Positions 53,564-64,000 of a DNA stretch of 64,000 bases are shown here, one piece after another (position 1 is the stretch's first letter; the number at the start of each line of letters is the position of its first letter). The translations under genes were made by a program, and so were the position numbers. Below the pieces are notes generated by a model, which worked only from the letters and a program-made list of their open reading frames with translations, searched no databases and was not told the origin of the DNA. The stretch covers positions 74,236,644 through 74,300,643 of the forward strand of contig NW_022098069.1 of NCBI RefSeq assembly GCF_002288925.2. Reading direction: 5' to 3'. The DNA is from Delphinapterus leucas. Its lineage: Eukaryota; Chordata; Mammalia; Artiodactyla; Monodontidae.

Positions 53564-54236
53564 TCAGTATTTTTTTTTTTGGGATCTGTCTCCTAAAGCA
53601 AAGGAAATAAAACCAAAAATAAACAAATAGGACCTAATTAAACTTAAAAGCTTTTGCATAGCAAAGGAAACCATAAACGAAATGAAAAGACAACCTACTG
53701 AATGGGAGAAGATATTTGCAAATGATATGGCTGATAAGGGGTTAATATCCAAAATATATAAACAGTTCATATAACTCAACATCAAAAAAAAAAAAAACCT
53801 GATTAAAAAATGTGCAGAAGACCTGAATAGACATTTTTCCAAAGAGGAAATGCAGACGGCCAACAGCCACAGGAAAAGATATTCAACACTGCTAATCATG
53901 AGGGAAGTGCAAATCAAAACCACAATGCTGTATCACCTCACACCTGTCAGAATGGCCATCATCAAAAAGAACACAAATAACAAATGTCGGCAAGGATGTG
54001 GTTGGTAGGAATGTAAATTCCCTACTGTGGAAGACAGTTTGGATGGTCCTTAAAAAACTAAAAATAGAGCTACCATATGATGCTGCAATTCCACTCCTGG
54101 GCATATAACTGGAAAAGACGAAAACTCTTAATTCAAAAAGACACATGCACCCTCAATGTTCATAGCAGCATTATTTACAACAGGCAGGACATGGAAGCAA
54201 CCTAAGTGTCCATCAACAGATGAATGGATAAAGGAG

Positions 54237-54267
<31 letters not shown>

Positions 54268-54283
54268 GACACACGTATGTGTG

Positions 54284-54319
<36 letters not shown>

Positions 54320-54775
54320 GGAATACTATTCAGCCATGAAAAAGAAAAGAAATCTTGCCATTTGCAACAACATGAATAGACTTGGAGGGTATTATGCCAA
54401 GTAAAATAAGTCAGACAGAGAAAGACAAATACTGTATGATATCAGTTATATATGGAATCTAAAAAAATACAACACACTGGTGAATATAACAAAGAAGGAG
54501 ACTTACTGATATAGAGAATAAACTAATGGTTACCAGTGGGGAGAGGGAAGGGAAGAGGGGCATTGTAGTGGTAGAAGATTAGGAGGTACAAACTATTACA
54601 TATAAAATAGGCTGCAAGGATATATTGTACAACATGGGGAATATAGCCAATATTTTATAACTTATAACCTTTAAACACTGTGAATCACTATATGGTACAC
54701 TTGTAACATAATGCTGTACATCAACTGTACTTCAATTGAAAAAAAAGAAAGCTTTATAAGGCAATCAAAAAAAAA
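53564..54775 (+). mobile_element. 5'-truncated L1 with target-site duplication
   Basis: Sense L1: the end of ORF2 (AAAGCTTTTGCATAGCAAAG, AATGGGAGAAGATATTTGCA, CAAATCAAAACCACAATG) and the 3' part (ACAATGGAATACTATTCAGC, TGTATGATATCAGTTATATA) to an A-rich tail. The 11-bp duplication AAAGAAATCTG is at 53553-53563 and 54776-54786. The ORF2 remnant has indels and stops, so it is dead. The internal TATATACACA motif has grown into AT (54237-54262) and AC (54286-54316) arrays. Confidence 0.93.
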
Positions 54776-55270
54776 AAAGAAATCTGGAAACCTTTAAAGG
54801 AGGTAACCCACTAATTTATATAACTTCCTTTGCTTAGATCTGTATTTTTCACTAAAGTTACTTGACTTTTTAGGTGATGGCCAATTTCTTTTCAAGGTTT
54901 GAAAAAATACCCAAATCCCACTAGATATGAAGATGCTTTTCTTAGGAAGTTTTCTATGTAATGCATATAATTTGATAACCAAAAGGGCTTTTTGGGTTAG
55001 AGTCAGAGTCAGAAAAGGCAAAGAAAGACTCGGTCGCAGCTCTGAATCGTTACAATAAGGCTGATGCATGAAAAAGTGAACGCAGAATTTTTCAAAACCT
55101 ATTTTGTGTCTGTATCTTCTATCAAGAACACGAATCCTTGAACTGAAAAGGAAAGAATGGACACTAGTAAGAGTTACCTGAAGTCTAGGGTGAAGCACTT
55201 GTTTGAGAGTACCGAGCTGTTAACAGTGAGTTCGAGCCTCGTGACGCAGAGGAATTAAACCCCGGGGCAC

Positions 55271-56180
55271 CCATAATTCCAGTTTGGCTTTGAATGCCAT
55301 CACTTTATCTGCCAACTTGAACACAGTTGTTGTTCTCCCCTGAAGTGACAGATTGAGTTTGTTGAGCAGGTTGAATATGCCACACAAGTAAGCAAGTTTT
55401 GTGACCCATTCTGTGCCACTGAAACGTGCTGCCAGTGGTGACTGTTTTTCTAAAAGAAATCTTTGAAGTGGCTCTTGTAACTCAAAAGCTCTGGCCAGTG
55501 ATCTACCTTTAGAAAGACATCTCACCTCTGTGTATAAGAGAAGACGTGTGAACACTGGGATTTTTGACATGTTTCAAACATTAGCAGAGATTTTGAAAGA
55601 GACTAAGCCAGGGCCTTCTTTCTCCCAGCTGGTGCATGATCACCTATCTCAGCTTTCCAAAGACTTTGAGCACTACTTCCCAACCACAAAAGACCCCAAA
55701 CTGGGAAGGAATGGATCTGCGACCCATCTGTGAATAAGCCAGGTGAATCGACTTTGTCCGTGCTAGAAGAGGATCCACTGCTTGAGATCGCAAATCACGG
55801 TGGCCTTAAAAGTATGTTTGAGACAACTTCAAATCTCCATACGTTCTGAATTAAAGTCATGGCGGAATATCCTGATGTTGCCACAAAAGCACTGAAAAGC
55901 CTGCTTTCGTTTCCAACATCCTATCTCTGTGAAGCAGGGTTTTCTGCAGTGACGGCGACCAAAACGAGATCACAGAGTAGACTGGACATAAGCAACACAC
56001 ATCGGTGTCACTGTCTCCCATCCCCCCCAAGATGGGACCATCTAGTTGCAGGAAAACAAGCTCAGGGCTCTCACTGATTCTGCATTATGGTGAGTTGTAT
56101 AATTATTTCATTATATGTTACAATGTAATAATAATAGAAGTGAAGTGCACAATAAATGTAAAAAACAAAAACAAACAAAA
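55271..56180 (+). pseudogene. hAT-transposase-like (ZBED/FAM200-like) retrocopy with inverted 5' part
   Basis: From about 55,545 to 56,083 the plus strand encodes, with frameshifts and stops, the C-terminal half of a hAT-type transposase-derived protein: GIFDMFQTLAEILKE, SFSQLVHDHLSQLSKDFEHY, the dimerisation block SFPTSYLCEAGFSAVTATKT and AGKQAQGSH. From about 55,540 down to 55,271 the minus strand encodes the immediately preceding part: LLYTEVRCLSKGRSLARAFE, KLAYLCGIFNLLNKLNLSLQ and KAKLELW. AATAAA (56151-56156) and an A-rich tail (to 56180) follow. The duplication AAACCCCGGGGCAC (55257-55270) recurs as AAACCCCGGGGGCAC (56181-56195). This is an L1-mobilised copy with a twin-priming inversion. 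Closest relatives are probably ZBED5, FAM200 or GTF2IRD2-type proteins. Confidence 0.87.
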
Positions 56181-56289
56181 AAACCCCGGGGGCACTCAGA
56201 GAACCTGTAGAGGCGACTGCTCGGTCACTGTCAGCAAATGGGAGAGATGTCAAAAGCACAAATTCCACAGACTCTAAGGATGCAGTGTT

Positions 56290-56550
56290 GGCAGAAGGAA
56301 TCTGGTGTTGGAGAGACCTGGTTTGAAAGCCTGCAGTGCTACTTTCCATCTCTGTGACCCTGGGCCAGGTGTTTAACTTTTATGACACCTTATATCTTCA
56401 GAAAAGGAATGACAACACCGACCTAGCAGCAACACCGACCTAACAGCAACACCTACCTAGCAGGGTTGTTGGATTATACAAGATAATAAATGCAAAATGC
56501 TAGCACAATGCTTGTATAAGGTAGGTGCTCAATAAATACACATTAATACA
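56290..56550 (+). mobile_element. MIR with internal 17-bp tandem triplication
   Basis: GACCTGGTTTGAAAGCCTGC, TGTGACCCTGGGCCAGGTGT and AGGTAGGTGCTCAATAAATA follow MIR order. Inside, CAACACCGACCTAGCAG is repeated three times in tandem (56413-56463). Confidence 0.8.
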
Positions 56551-58667
56551 GATCAGCATGGTTACTGTAGATCCAGGGGAAGATTCTCCAATGGATCCTT
56601 TTGGTTATTTGCAGAAACATGACTGTAGCTACTCTCATTCTCCCTTACCCCCTAGAACACAGTTCACATGACAGGAAATCCTAGTCTCATATTTTTAATC
56701 TTCACAGATCTAAGTGCCAACAGATTTCCTCATACATCATATTATGATCTGATGGCTTTCTTATTCTTTGAAAAAAGGATAAAAATTGTGACCGAGAGTT
56801 TCCACGATGCCATACTAAAGGACCGAAAGGGTTTTAAATAAACGTAAAAGGAACAAGCAGTGATTACTAGGATGCTACATGGATTTACTAAGAAGAAACC
56901 CATCTAACTTGTCTTCTCGGACAGGATTACTAGATTAGGTCTGGGAAGTATGACAGTCGCAGCATAAATGAACTTTCCTAGGCAGAAGCCTAGGTCTTTC
57001 TTGATGTTTTTATGATAGTGTGGAAGCAGCAATATGGGCTAGATTAAAAACAGGTTGACTGACCATGCCTCATGGGTCCTGATTATAACCCGTCATGGGA
57101 GGTGGTGGTTGGTATGCTCGAAGAGACTGACTGTACTCAGATCTGTCTAGTTCTCATTTTTTCAGTGATTTTCATGAAAATACGGGTGGCATGTTTATCA
57201 AAGCTGTAGATGGAATTCACTGTAAATAAAAAATTGTCATGGATGCAAGAAATATAGCAATAAAACAAAATTAGACACAGTTCCTATGCTTATAGGTAAC
57301 AAACTGGATGACAGAATTAGGAGGTAAAATGACCTCAGCACGCTGTAATAATATAATGAAAAGCAATAAATGACCAGTCCAACTTCTGGGGCAAAGATCT
57401 GGCTTAGCAACAAAACCTTTAGAAAAAAAATTAAGATTTCAGTCAACAATATGCTCAATACCTGTCCAATAGTGTGATTCAACTTCCAAAAAAGCTAACA
57501 TGATTTTAAGCTGAATTAATGGAAGGCGTAGACTCCAGACCAGTAATTCTCATTTTTTTTGTCATCCTAAGTACTAATGAGAAATTATATGAACATTTTC
57601 CTGAATCGCTAACTCAGTAACTGTCAAAGCAGGCTTCCGTAAGAGAATATGTCACTCTTCTTGGGGTGAGGGAAAGGGGAAGGGTATGTACCGTGAAGCC
57701 ACAGTTCCCTGGAGATTCTAATAAGCTGTCCTCCCCCCCTCCTTGGGCAGGTATCACTTACCCTCTCCCCACCATTCCCAGTCACGATCCAGAACAAGGG
57801 AATTAATAGTTTATACCCTGAAAATGATGTTTGGCTCTGGGCATAAGACTGAGGCATCCCAAGCATACCTGGTGTAAAGTAAGAGGCTCGTAAATATCTA
57901 TTGAACGAGTGAAAGAAGATATATATGTTTTCAGAGACCAGTGACTGGCTGGCGCAAGGACTCAAAACCAAGTCCTCTGAGGAAATGGAGATGCTTACTA
58001 AGTACAGGGAGAGCATGATAATTATTTTTAAAAGGCTGAAGATCTGCCATGTGGAAGATGGTTTAGACTTACTCTGTTGTACAAGGCAGAACGAAGGGAG
58101 GAGACACATTTCAGTTCAGTAGCAGCAAGAACTTTCTAGTGGTCAAGGCTGTTGCAGAGTGGACTGGGCCACCTCAAGGGAGAGGGAGCTGCCCTCCCCG
58201 CCCCAGTGAACTTCAACAGCTGTGCACAGTAACACTGGTAATTTGTCACTAAAAATAAAGGAGTGAGCTATAAGACCATGTACTTAAAAAGGAAGAAACT
58301 AGAGCAGGTTCAAAGTTATCTCTATAATGTTTTTCTCCTTTGCTTACATTCCAAAATACTTTTTGAGTGGAAGAAATAAGTGTAGGGTTAGAGCTAGTGC
58401 ACTGGGAGCGTCTACAGGCATGTGGGGGCACGTGTGAATTTTTGTGGTGAACCCTTGGGCTACAAGGCCACTTAGTGTAGATTTTTTTCTTGGTGGTTGG
58501 GTGGGTGCCAATGTTGTAAAAATTACTTTAAAAATGTCTTTCCATCCTATGATTTTTGTTATCTAAGTATATACATATTTACTTGGTTCTTCCTTATGTA
58601 AATACTAAGAACATTAATGCTGTCAAAAAAGCTACACATTTTTTACGCTTTAACAGCTGGTAGTGAG

Positions 58668-59095
58668 GACTCCTCTGGCGGTCCAGTTAAGATTGCGTGC
58701 TTTGGGGCTTCCCTGGTGGCGCAGTGGTTGAGAATCTGCCTGCCGCTGCAGGGGACACGGGTTCGAGCCCTGGTCCGGGAAGATCCCACATGCCGTGGAG
58801 CGACTAAGCCCGTGCGTCACAACTACTGAAGCCAGTGCACCTAGAGCCCGTGCTCAGCAACAGGAGAAGCCACTGCAACGAGAAGCCCGCGCACCGCAAC
58901 AAAGAGTGGCCCCCACTCGCTGCAACTAGAGAAAGCCCGCGCGTAGCAACAAAGACCCAATGCAGTCAAAAATAAATACAATAAATAAATTAAAAAAAAA
59001 AAAAAAAGATTCTGTGCTTCCACTGCAGGGGGCACAGGTTCGATCCCTGGTTGGGGAATTAGGATCCTGAATGCTGGATCCTGAATGCACAGCCA
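58668..59095 (+). mobile_element. Older CHR-family SINE split by a younger one
   Basis: The left part (about 58,668-58,703) reads GGACTCCTCTGGCGGTCCAG and AAGATTGCGTGCTTT; the right part (about 59,006-59,095) resumes at AAGATTCTGTGCTTCCACTG and runs through GGTTCGATCCCTGGTTGGGG to CACAGCCAAAAAAA. Between them lies a full CHR-2 SINE. Confidence 0.85.
58704..59005 (+). mobile_element. CHR-2 SINE nested in the older SINE
   Basis: GGGGCTTCCCTGGTGGCGCA at the left, B-box-like GGTTCGAGCCC at about 58,760, the CACAACTACTGAAGCC body, and a tail AATAAATACAATAAATAAAT followed by 15 A. The host sequence AGATTGCGTGCTT / AGATTCTGTGCTT flanks it as a slightly diverged target duplication. Confidence 0.9.
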
Positions 59096-59109
59096 AAAAA
59101 AATTAAGGA

Positions 59110-60590
59110 AAAAAAAAACAAAGTTGGTAGGGGACAGATTTCATAGGCAACACTGGGGTGGTTGCAGTGTCTGTCTCCTCTCTGTATACATATCTATATG
59201 TATACATACATTTTAAAGTAAGCTAAAAAAATTAGTCATTATTTTTGATTAAGAGGTTTACAAAAAAAAAGCTTATTACAGATTTATTTTGGAAAAATTG
59301 ATAAAACACATTATGGTTAAAGAACAGAATTTATAATAAAATGTTTAAAAGTGTATTTTCGCTCTTCCTTGGTTTGTCTGAGTTGGCTTGGCAGACTGTG
59401 CAGCTATGAAATATTCATATTTGCTGAATAAACGAATGACTGAATTGTTACTAATGTTCTCCCATAGTTCTCACACCAGAGGAGAAATTAGAAGATTGTT
59501 GGCTGCCCCAATTTGCATATTTGTATACAAAGTGAAGAAGAGGTAATCATATCTCTTTTCTTCCTCAGGGAGACACGATATAGAAACACAAATAAATAAA
59601 ATGAACTAGCTATGTTACCCCCAATTTCAGATTTATATCATTTCTTTTCTCCCTTTCCTATTCATTTCCCCTGTCTCCTAAAATAAAGCTCACAGAGTAA
59701 ATGATACTTACTGTCTGTGTAAATGAAGTTAAGACTGACCAATATGAGGAATGTCAAAAACGCTACTACATTTTTACATTAGAAATCATTAGCTAACAAA
59801 CTTTTCTGGAAGAAAAATAACCATACACGTTCAGTTCTGTTGCTAACAGCTTAAGTCTCTTCAAATTGAACAGAGGTCAGAAGGGCCTATTATCGGCATT
59901 TTATTTAGCAGCTTATCCTTTTCTTGGAGAATATCTAAGTATTCAAGAAAGATAGCCAACTGGAGGGGGGAGGTTATTAGTATTAAAATGTCAAGAGTAG
60001 GTACTTTTGGCCAAAGTTTGGAGAAAGTGCTATGTTGAAAGATTTTACCTTAAAGAAATAAGTCTGGAAAGTTAGATTTTCTTTTTAAAACAGGGTAATA
60101 ATACTTATATTTCATTTGTCTGCAATGTTAGTTTCTGAAGTGCTTTCTCTTACAGTCTCATTTTTTTGTCGGATATAATTCTAACATTTTCTCTAATTAA
60201 AAGTTGTAAAAAATAAACACTATATTCTATAAACATAAATATGAACATAACTCTTATTACATGGAAATCAGTCTGTGAATGACATGGGAAGGAATTTAGA
60301 GAATCAAATTCTTTAAGAAATGGAAATAAGCTAAGCGCCTATCTACCATTTAACTGTCATGTCTGTATTATTTGGTCTCATCGTTGTATTTGACACTAGC
60401 AACCATTTGCCCCCTCCTGCCTATAAGATCAGATTTCATCCGTCCTTTAGTTTCTGTCATCTTGGGTTCTCCTGGTTACCAGCCTCTCACTGCTCCTATT
60501 CAGTCTCCTCCAGTGACTCTTCTTCCTGAGCTCATTCAACCAACGAAGGCATTTTCTAAGGGCCTGTCCTTAAAGACTCTTTTTCAGTTT
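59110..60590. other. Intergenic AT-rich sequence without recognised features
   Basis: No coding exon on either strand and no repeat that I can name with confidence. A stretch near 60,370-60,590 with alternating CT-rich blocks may be an antisense L2 remnant. Confidence 0.5.
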
Positions 60591-60592
60591 TT

Positions 60593-60960
60593 GAACAAAC
60601 AATTTTGAATACCTTCCATGTCCCAGGAAGAGGGCTAAGAACACAACGATGAAGGATAGTAAACATGAGTCCTACTCTCAAGGAGCTTGCAGTCTGCTGG
60701 GGAGGAGATGACATTACAGAAAAAAATTTCAAAAAGAGTTATTTACAAATTTTGGTAAGTGCTATACAGGAAAAAAATATAGCATATATTAAGAGCAGTA
60801 CAACAAGGGGACCTAACCCAGTCTGGAGGCTCTCAGAGGCAGTGTTGTCTGAGTAGTGATCTGAAGAATGTGCAAGTGGCAAAGTATGTGCGGAGACCCT
60901 ATGTGGGGAGGGAGGATAACGTAATGATGGAAGATAAAGAAGGCCATCGTCAGGGATACA
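60593..60960 (+). mobile_element. L2-like element
   Basis: CTTCCATGTCCCAGGAAGAG, TCAAGGAGCTTGCAGTCTGC and GTAAGTGCTATACAGGAAAA then GGGACCTAACCCAGTCTGG follow the order of a well-known old LINE-type repeat. The family name is from memory. Confidence 0.65.
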
Positions 60961-61527
60961 GCATGAGAAATGGAGGGGAAGAGGTAGTCAGTACATCACA
61001 TAAGGCCCAGAGGCAAGCCCCTACACTCCACGGCTTCAAATCTCAGCTCCATGCCAAAGACCTCGTGACTATCCCAATTTGTTGGCACCAGTCCTAAACT
61101 TTTTTTGACTGCTGGTTGGATATTTACACAGGCATGTTTTCAAGTCACCTCAAACTCAACTCATTATCTTTTATCTGGACTACTGCAACGGTCTCCTAAC
61201 TTGTTGTCCAGATGCAAACCCATCTACCCTAATCACCAGAAAGCAGGGTACACCACGTTCAAACTAGGAGCAGACAGTAACTAACTACATGGATCTATGA
61301 AAATCAATAGGACTGCAATAGTTCAATGCCCACGCAGTCTCAGAACTTAAGATTCCATTTGATTAATACTGCTTTGAGTAATAGCAAAAACAAACAAAAT
61401 AAAACCCCCAAAACCCCAAGCAAATGAAAACCTTCCCAAATTCTTAAATATCAATATTTGATAAATACTGAAAATCGTGTAAGGTAAAAGTGAATCACTA
61501 CAATTATTACATTAAAATACATGACAG

Positions 61528-61848
61528 GGACTTCCCTGGTGGCGCAGTGGTTAAGAATCTGCCTGCCAATGCAGAGGACATGGGTTCAATCCCTGGTCTG
61601 GGAAGATCCCACGTGCCACAAGCAACTAAGCCCATGTGCCACAACTACTGAGCCCACGCACCGCAACTACTGAAGCCCGTGCGCCTAGAGCCCATGCTCC
61701 GCAACAAGAGAAGCCACTGCAATGAGAAGCCTGCGCACGGCAGAGTAGCCCTCGCTAGCTGCAACTAGAGAAAGCCTGCGTGCAGCAACGAAGACCCAAT
61801 GCAACCAAATAAATAAAAAATAAATTTATAATTAAAAAATAAATAAAA
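61528..61848 (+). mobile_element. Full-length CHR-2 SINE with perfect target duplication
   Basis: GGACTTCCCTGGTGGCGCAG at the start, B-box GGTTCAATCCC, body with three CACAACTACTGA-type units, tail with AATAAATAAAAAATAAA. The 15-bp duplication TAAAATACATGACAG is at 61513-61527 and 61849-61863. It sits just after the SCLT1 3' end. Confidence 0.95.
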
Positions 61849-62099
61849 TAAAATACATGACAGCATCATTTTAGAAAGTGCATAATTTATTACATATGAG
61901 TTAATAATAAAACGGATACTTGGGAACTTTAAAAATGAGTTACGAGTAACAGATGTAAAATTCTCAAATTCTGAAACCTGAAATATTAAAATTCAAGCAA
62001 TTTCTTAAAACTCTTTCTCATGATTAGCATAGTTTGAAAACTGTTACGCTCTTCCAAGGGAAAAAGGAGGAATTAAAAAATAGACACGTTGATGAAGGC

Positions 62100-62331
62100 A
62101 ATGAGTTCTTCCCAGCTGGCTTTATTCTCTACTGAAGCTCAATATAGGATTACCTTTTCTTTACTTACAGGAAGCTGTTCTGTTTTCCAATAACCCTCAA
62201 AACAGAATGGAAAATGCTTATGCAAAACGACACAAGCCTTAACCATTCTATGCAGGTTTTACCACTTTAATAAACTTCTAGTCCAACAGCTTTCCCAAGT
62301 ATAAAGTTCTGTGAGTGAACTATGAATATTT
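62100..62331 (-). other. SCLT1: Probable SCLT1 3'UTR
   Basis: Downstream of the TAA on the minus strand, an ATTAAA lies at plus 62266-62271 and an AATAAA at plus 62121-62126. Either could end the mRNA; a further AATAAA (plus 61886-61891) lies just before the SINE. The extent is an estimate. Confidence 0.55.
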
Positions 62332-62394
62332 TTAAATATTTTCCAGATTCATCATGGAGGCTGCTTTTCTTCTCTGTACTGTAATCGCACTGAG
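62332..62394 (-). CDS. SCLT1: SCLT1 terminal coding exon, last 20 residues and stop
   Basis: On the minus strand the acceptor TTTCAATTGCAG (plus 62395-62406) is followed by codons for LSAITVQRRKAASMMNLENI and TAA (plus 62332-62334). This matches the C-terminus of SCLT1 (sodium channel and clathrin linker 1), differing from human at two residues as I recall it. SCLT1 is a coiled-coil protein of about 688 aa in the centriole distal appendages, needed for ciliogenesis, and was also described as linking Nav1.8 to clathrin. In mammals SCLT1 lies next to JADE1 in convergent orientation, which this placement reproduces. All other exons lie beyond 64,000. The exon was too short to appear as an isolated long frame and was found by reading the complement. 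Confidence 0.92.
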   Translation of the reverse strand, partial: LSAITVQRRKAASMMNLENI

Positions 62395-64000
62395 CTGCAA
62401 TTGAAATAAACAATCAGTAAGTAGCTACTTTTTCTGTGGAAAAATCTTAGACTAATACAAAGTATAATGCATCACAACTTACAATTATTGAAAATAATCT
62501 TATTGTAAGGGGTCTTGTTAGAGGTCACTTTTTTTGTTCATTTCTCTTTTACTCTTGAGACTTTAAAATGCCTGTATTACCCTAGAGATTTGCATGTCAA
62601 ATACGGCATTCCATAGCTCAGTGATACACTGAGAATTCCAAAACATATTTTACAAACGAATGAAAAACATTTAGATAAAAGTTCATCAGGAAAGAGGCTA
62701 GAACACAAACTAAGTGTGAGCCAGCACAATGCAGGGCTGGTAATAAAAAGATGATGACAGATCACAGTAAGTCTAATAAGAAAATAATCTTTAAATATTA
62801 AATTGGAATTGATAATACAGACACATGGTAAAAGATATCTAACAGTACAAAAGAGTATACAGCATAAAGGAAGTCTTCCCATCTCTGTCCTTCATTCCAC
62901 ATCCCTCTTTCCAGGCAAAACCACTATTCCCAGCTTCTAAGTATATTTCTTGAAATATTCTAAGTGAGAATACATGCACATATTTCCTCACCCTTTTTTA
63001 TTTAAAAAATGATAAAGTACTATACACACTTTTCATATTTTTCTCCTGCTAAATGATCTACCTTAGAAATAGCTCCACATTAAATCTACTTTATTCCTCT
63101 TAACAGCTGCAGAATTTCCCGTGTATGGCTATCCCATAGTTTAACTGGTTTCCTATTGATGGGCATTTAGATGGTCTTTCATCTTTTAGAATTATAGGCA
63201 ATGCTGCAATTAGTCTTTTTACGTGCTTCCTTGCACAAACTTGCCCAGGTGCAAGTACACTACCTGCAGAATAAATTCTTAGAACTGCTAGGTCCCAGGT
63301 TAGGTACGTTTACAACTGTTGAGAGATACTGCCAAGTTGGGTGCCAAAGAGGTTGTACCAATACCCACTCATGTCAGTGATGTGTGCAAGTGCCAGCACA
63401 ATGTATTATCAACCTTCATGACCTGACAGGTAAAAAATAATATGTGATTACAGTTTAAGTCTCTATTTGCCTTTTGGGTGAGGAGGAGCTGGGCATTCAA
63501 AAAAAATGTTTAAAAGCCATCTGTCTTTTATCCTTTATTCACTTTATTGTACTGTAGCACTTTTTTTTTGTTGATTAGTCACTCTATGTGTGTTTAGGAT
63601 ACGAGCCTTTTGTCATATGTCTTGCAAATATTTTTCTCTTTTGTCACTGACTTTACGACTTTTCTCTGCAGAAATCTGAAATTTAAATAGTCACATTTAT
63701 TAATTTCTTTTCATAGTTTCTAGGTTTTGTGTCCTGCAGAGAAGGGCTTCACCACACTGATTTTTTAAAATCCCATACCGTCAAAAGAACACAGTGTGGC
63801 ATTCAATAGTTTAGAATGATACACTTGGAACATCTAACTGTTGGCCAGAGATGGATGAAGAAGATATAGAAAAAGTTAATCAGAACAGCACATTTCGAGC
63901 GTGGCTGAATGACTACACCGCAGGGCTTGTGCTGAAGCAATGACATGGTGCTTGGCTGCACTGGTAAGCATGACATGTGAGAGACAATAATCATCTTTTA
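62395..64000 (-). other. SCLT1: SCLT1 last intron (partial)
   Basis: No sequence encoding the preceding SCLT1 residues (the SQAEERAASASQQ type) is found up to the window end, so the penultimate exon lies outside. About 62,760-63,480 is old L1-like sequence in antisense. Around 63,780-64,000 there is a short unassigned stretch with an open frame on the plus strand. Confidence 0.75.
62760..63480 (-). mobile_element. Old L1-like sequence, antisense
   Basis: TTTAACTGGTTTCCTATTGA and TGGGCATTTAGATGGTCTTT, with AATGCTGCAATTAGTC, are the complement of an L1M 3' region; AACTGCTAGGTCCCAGGTTA further on also fits. Boundaries are approximate. Confidence 0.6.

Noticed and set aside
53580..54400. Possible intact L1 ORF2
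   Set aside because: Only the very end of ORF2 is present and it is interrupted by stops and indels.
57624..58109. 161-codon minus-strand frame in the intergenic region
   Set aside because: Its translation (Ser/Leu/Ile-rich with no motif) and the AT-rich context fit a chance frame; no match to SCLT1 or another protein that I know.
1..64000. CRISPR array, operon, phage or plasmid features
   Set aside because: The window is spliced mammalian DNA; no regularly spaced repeats or bacterial-type gene packing are present.

Overview
The window is mammalian nuclear DNA. It has spliced genes with GT-AG introns, dense SINE/LINE/hAT debris and microsatellites. The lineage signal is a set of tRNA-derived SINEs opening with CTTCCCTGGTGGCGCAGTGG, the CHR-2 type of whales, hippos and ruminants. 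One copy (15,944-16,138) is a short, internally deleted form with the GAGGCCCGCGTACCGC tail, which is characteristic of cetaceans. I therefore read the source as a cetacean; the sequence alone does not give the species.

Plus strand, 1 to about 49,830: JADE1 (PHF17). The window opens inside the gene, upstream of the first coding exon. Ten coding exons (10,155-46,817) join in frame to exactly 842 codons, the length of human JADE1L. All nine introns between them have GT donors and AG acceptors. The protein has the EPcA-like N-terminal region, a complete C4HC3 PHD finger, a C2HC knuckle and extended PHD2, a conserved scaffold region and a long acidic/basic C-terminal tail. Reading through the donor of the eighth coding exon gives the short isoform, which ends at 36,873-36,875, with candidate poly(A) signals about 1.7-1.9 kb further on. 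The long-isoform 3'UTR runs to an AATAAA at 49,805.

Intergenic, about 49,840-62,100: a retroposon-rich stretch. It holds MIRs, a SINE broken by a 100-N assembly gap, a 5'-truncated L1 with target-site duplications, a hAT-transposase-like retrocopy with an inverted 5' part, a CHR-2 SINE nested in an older SINE, an L2 and a further CHR-2 SINE with a perfect 15-bp duplication.

Minus strand, 62,332-62,394: the last coding exon of SCLT1, ending in the family's NLENI-stop. SCLT1 converges on JADE1; the rest of the window to 64,000 is its last intron. JADE1 is a scaffold of the HBO1 histone acetyltransferase complex and SCLT1 is a centriole distal-appendage protein. Both have been linked to cilia, but nothing here shows that they act together.

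I found no new enzymatic or defence system. The most instructive structures are the inverted hAT-like retrocopy, the intronic JADE1S terminus, the gap-containing SINE, and an unassigned minus-strand open frame at 53,111-53,308.
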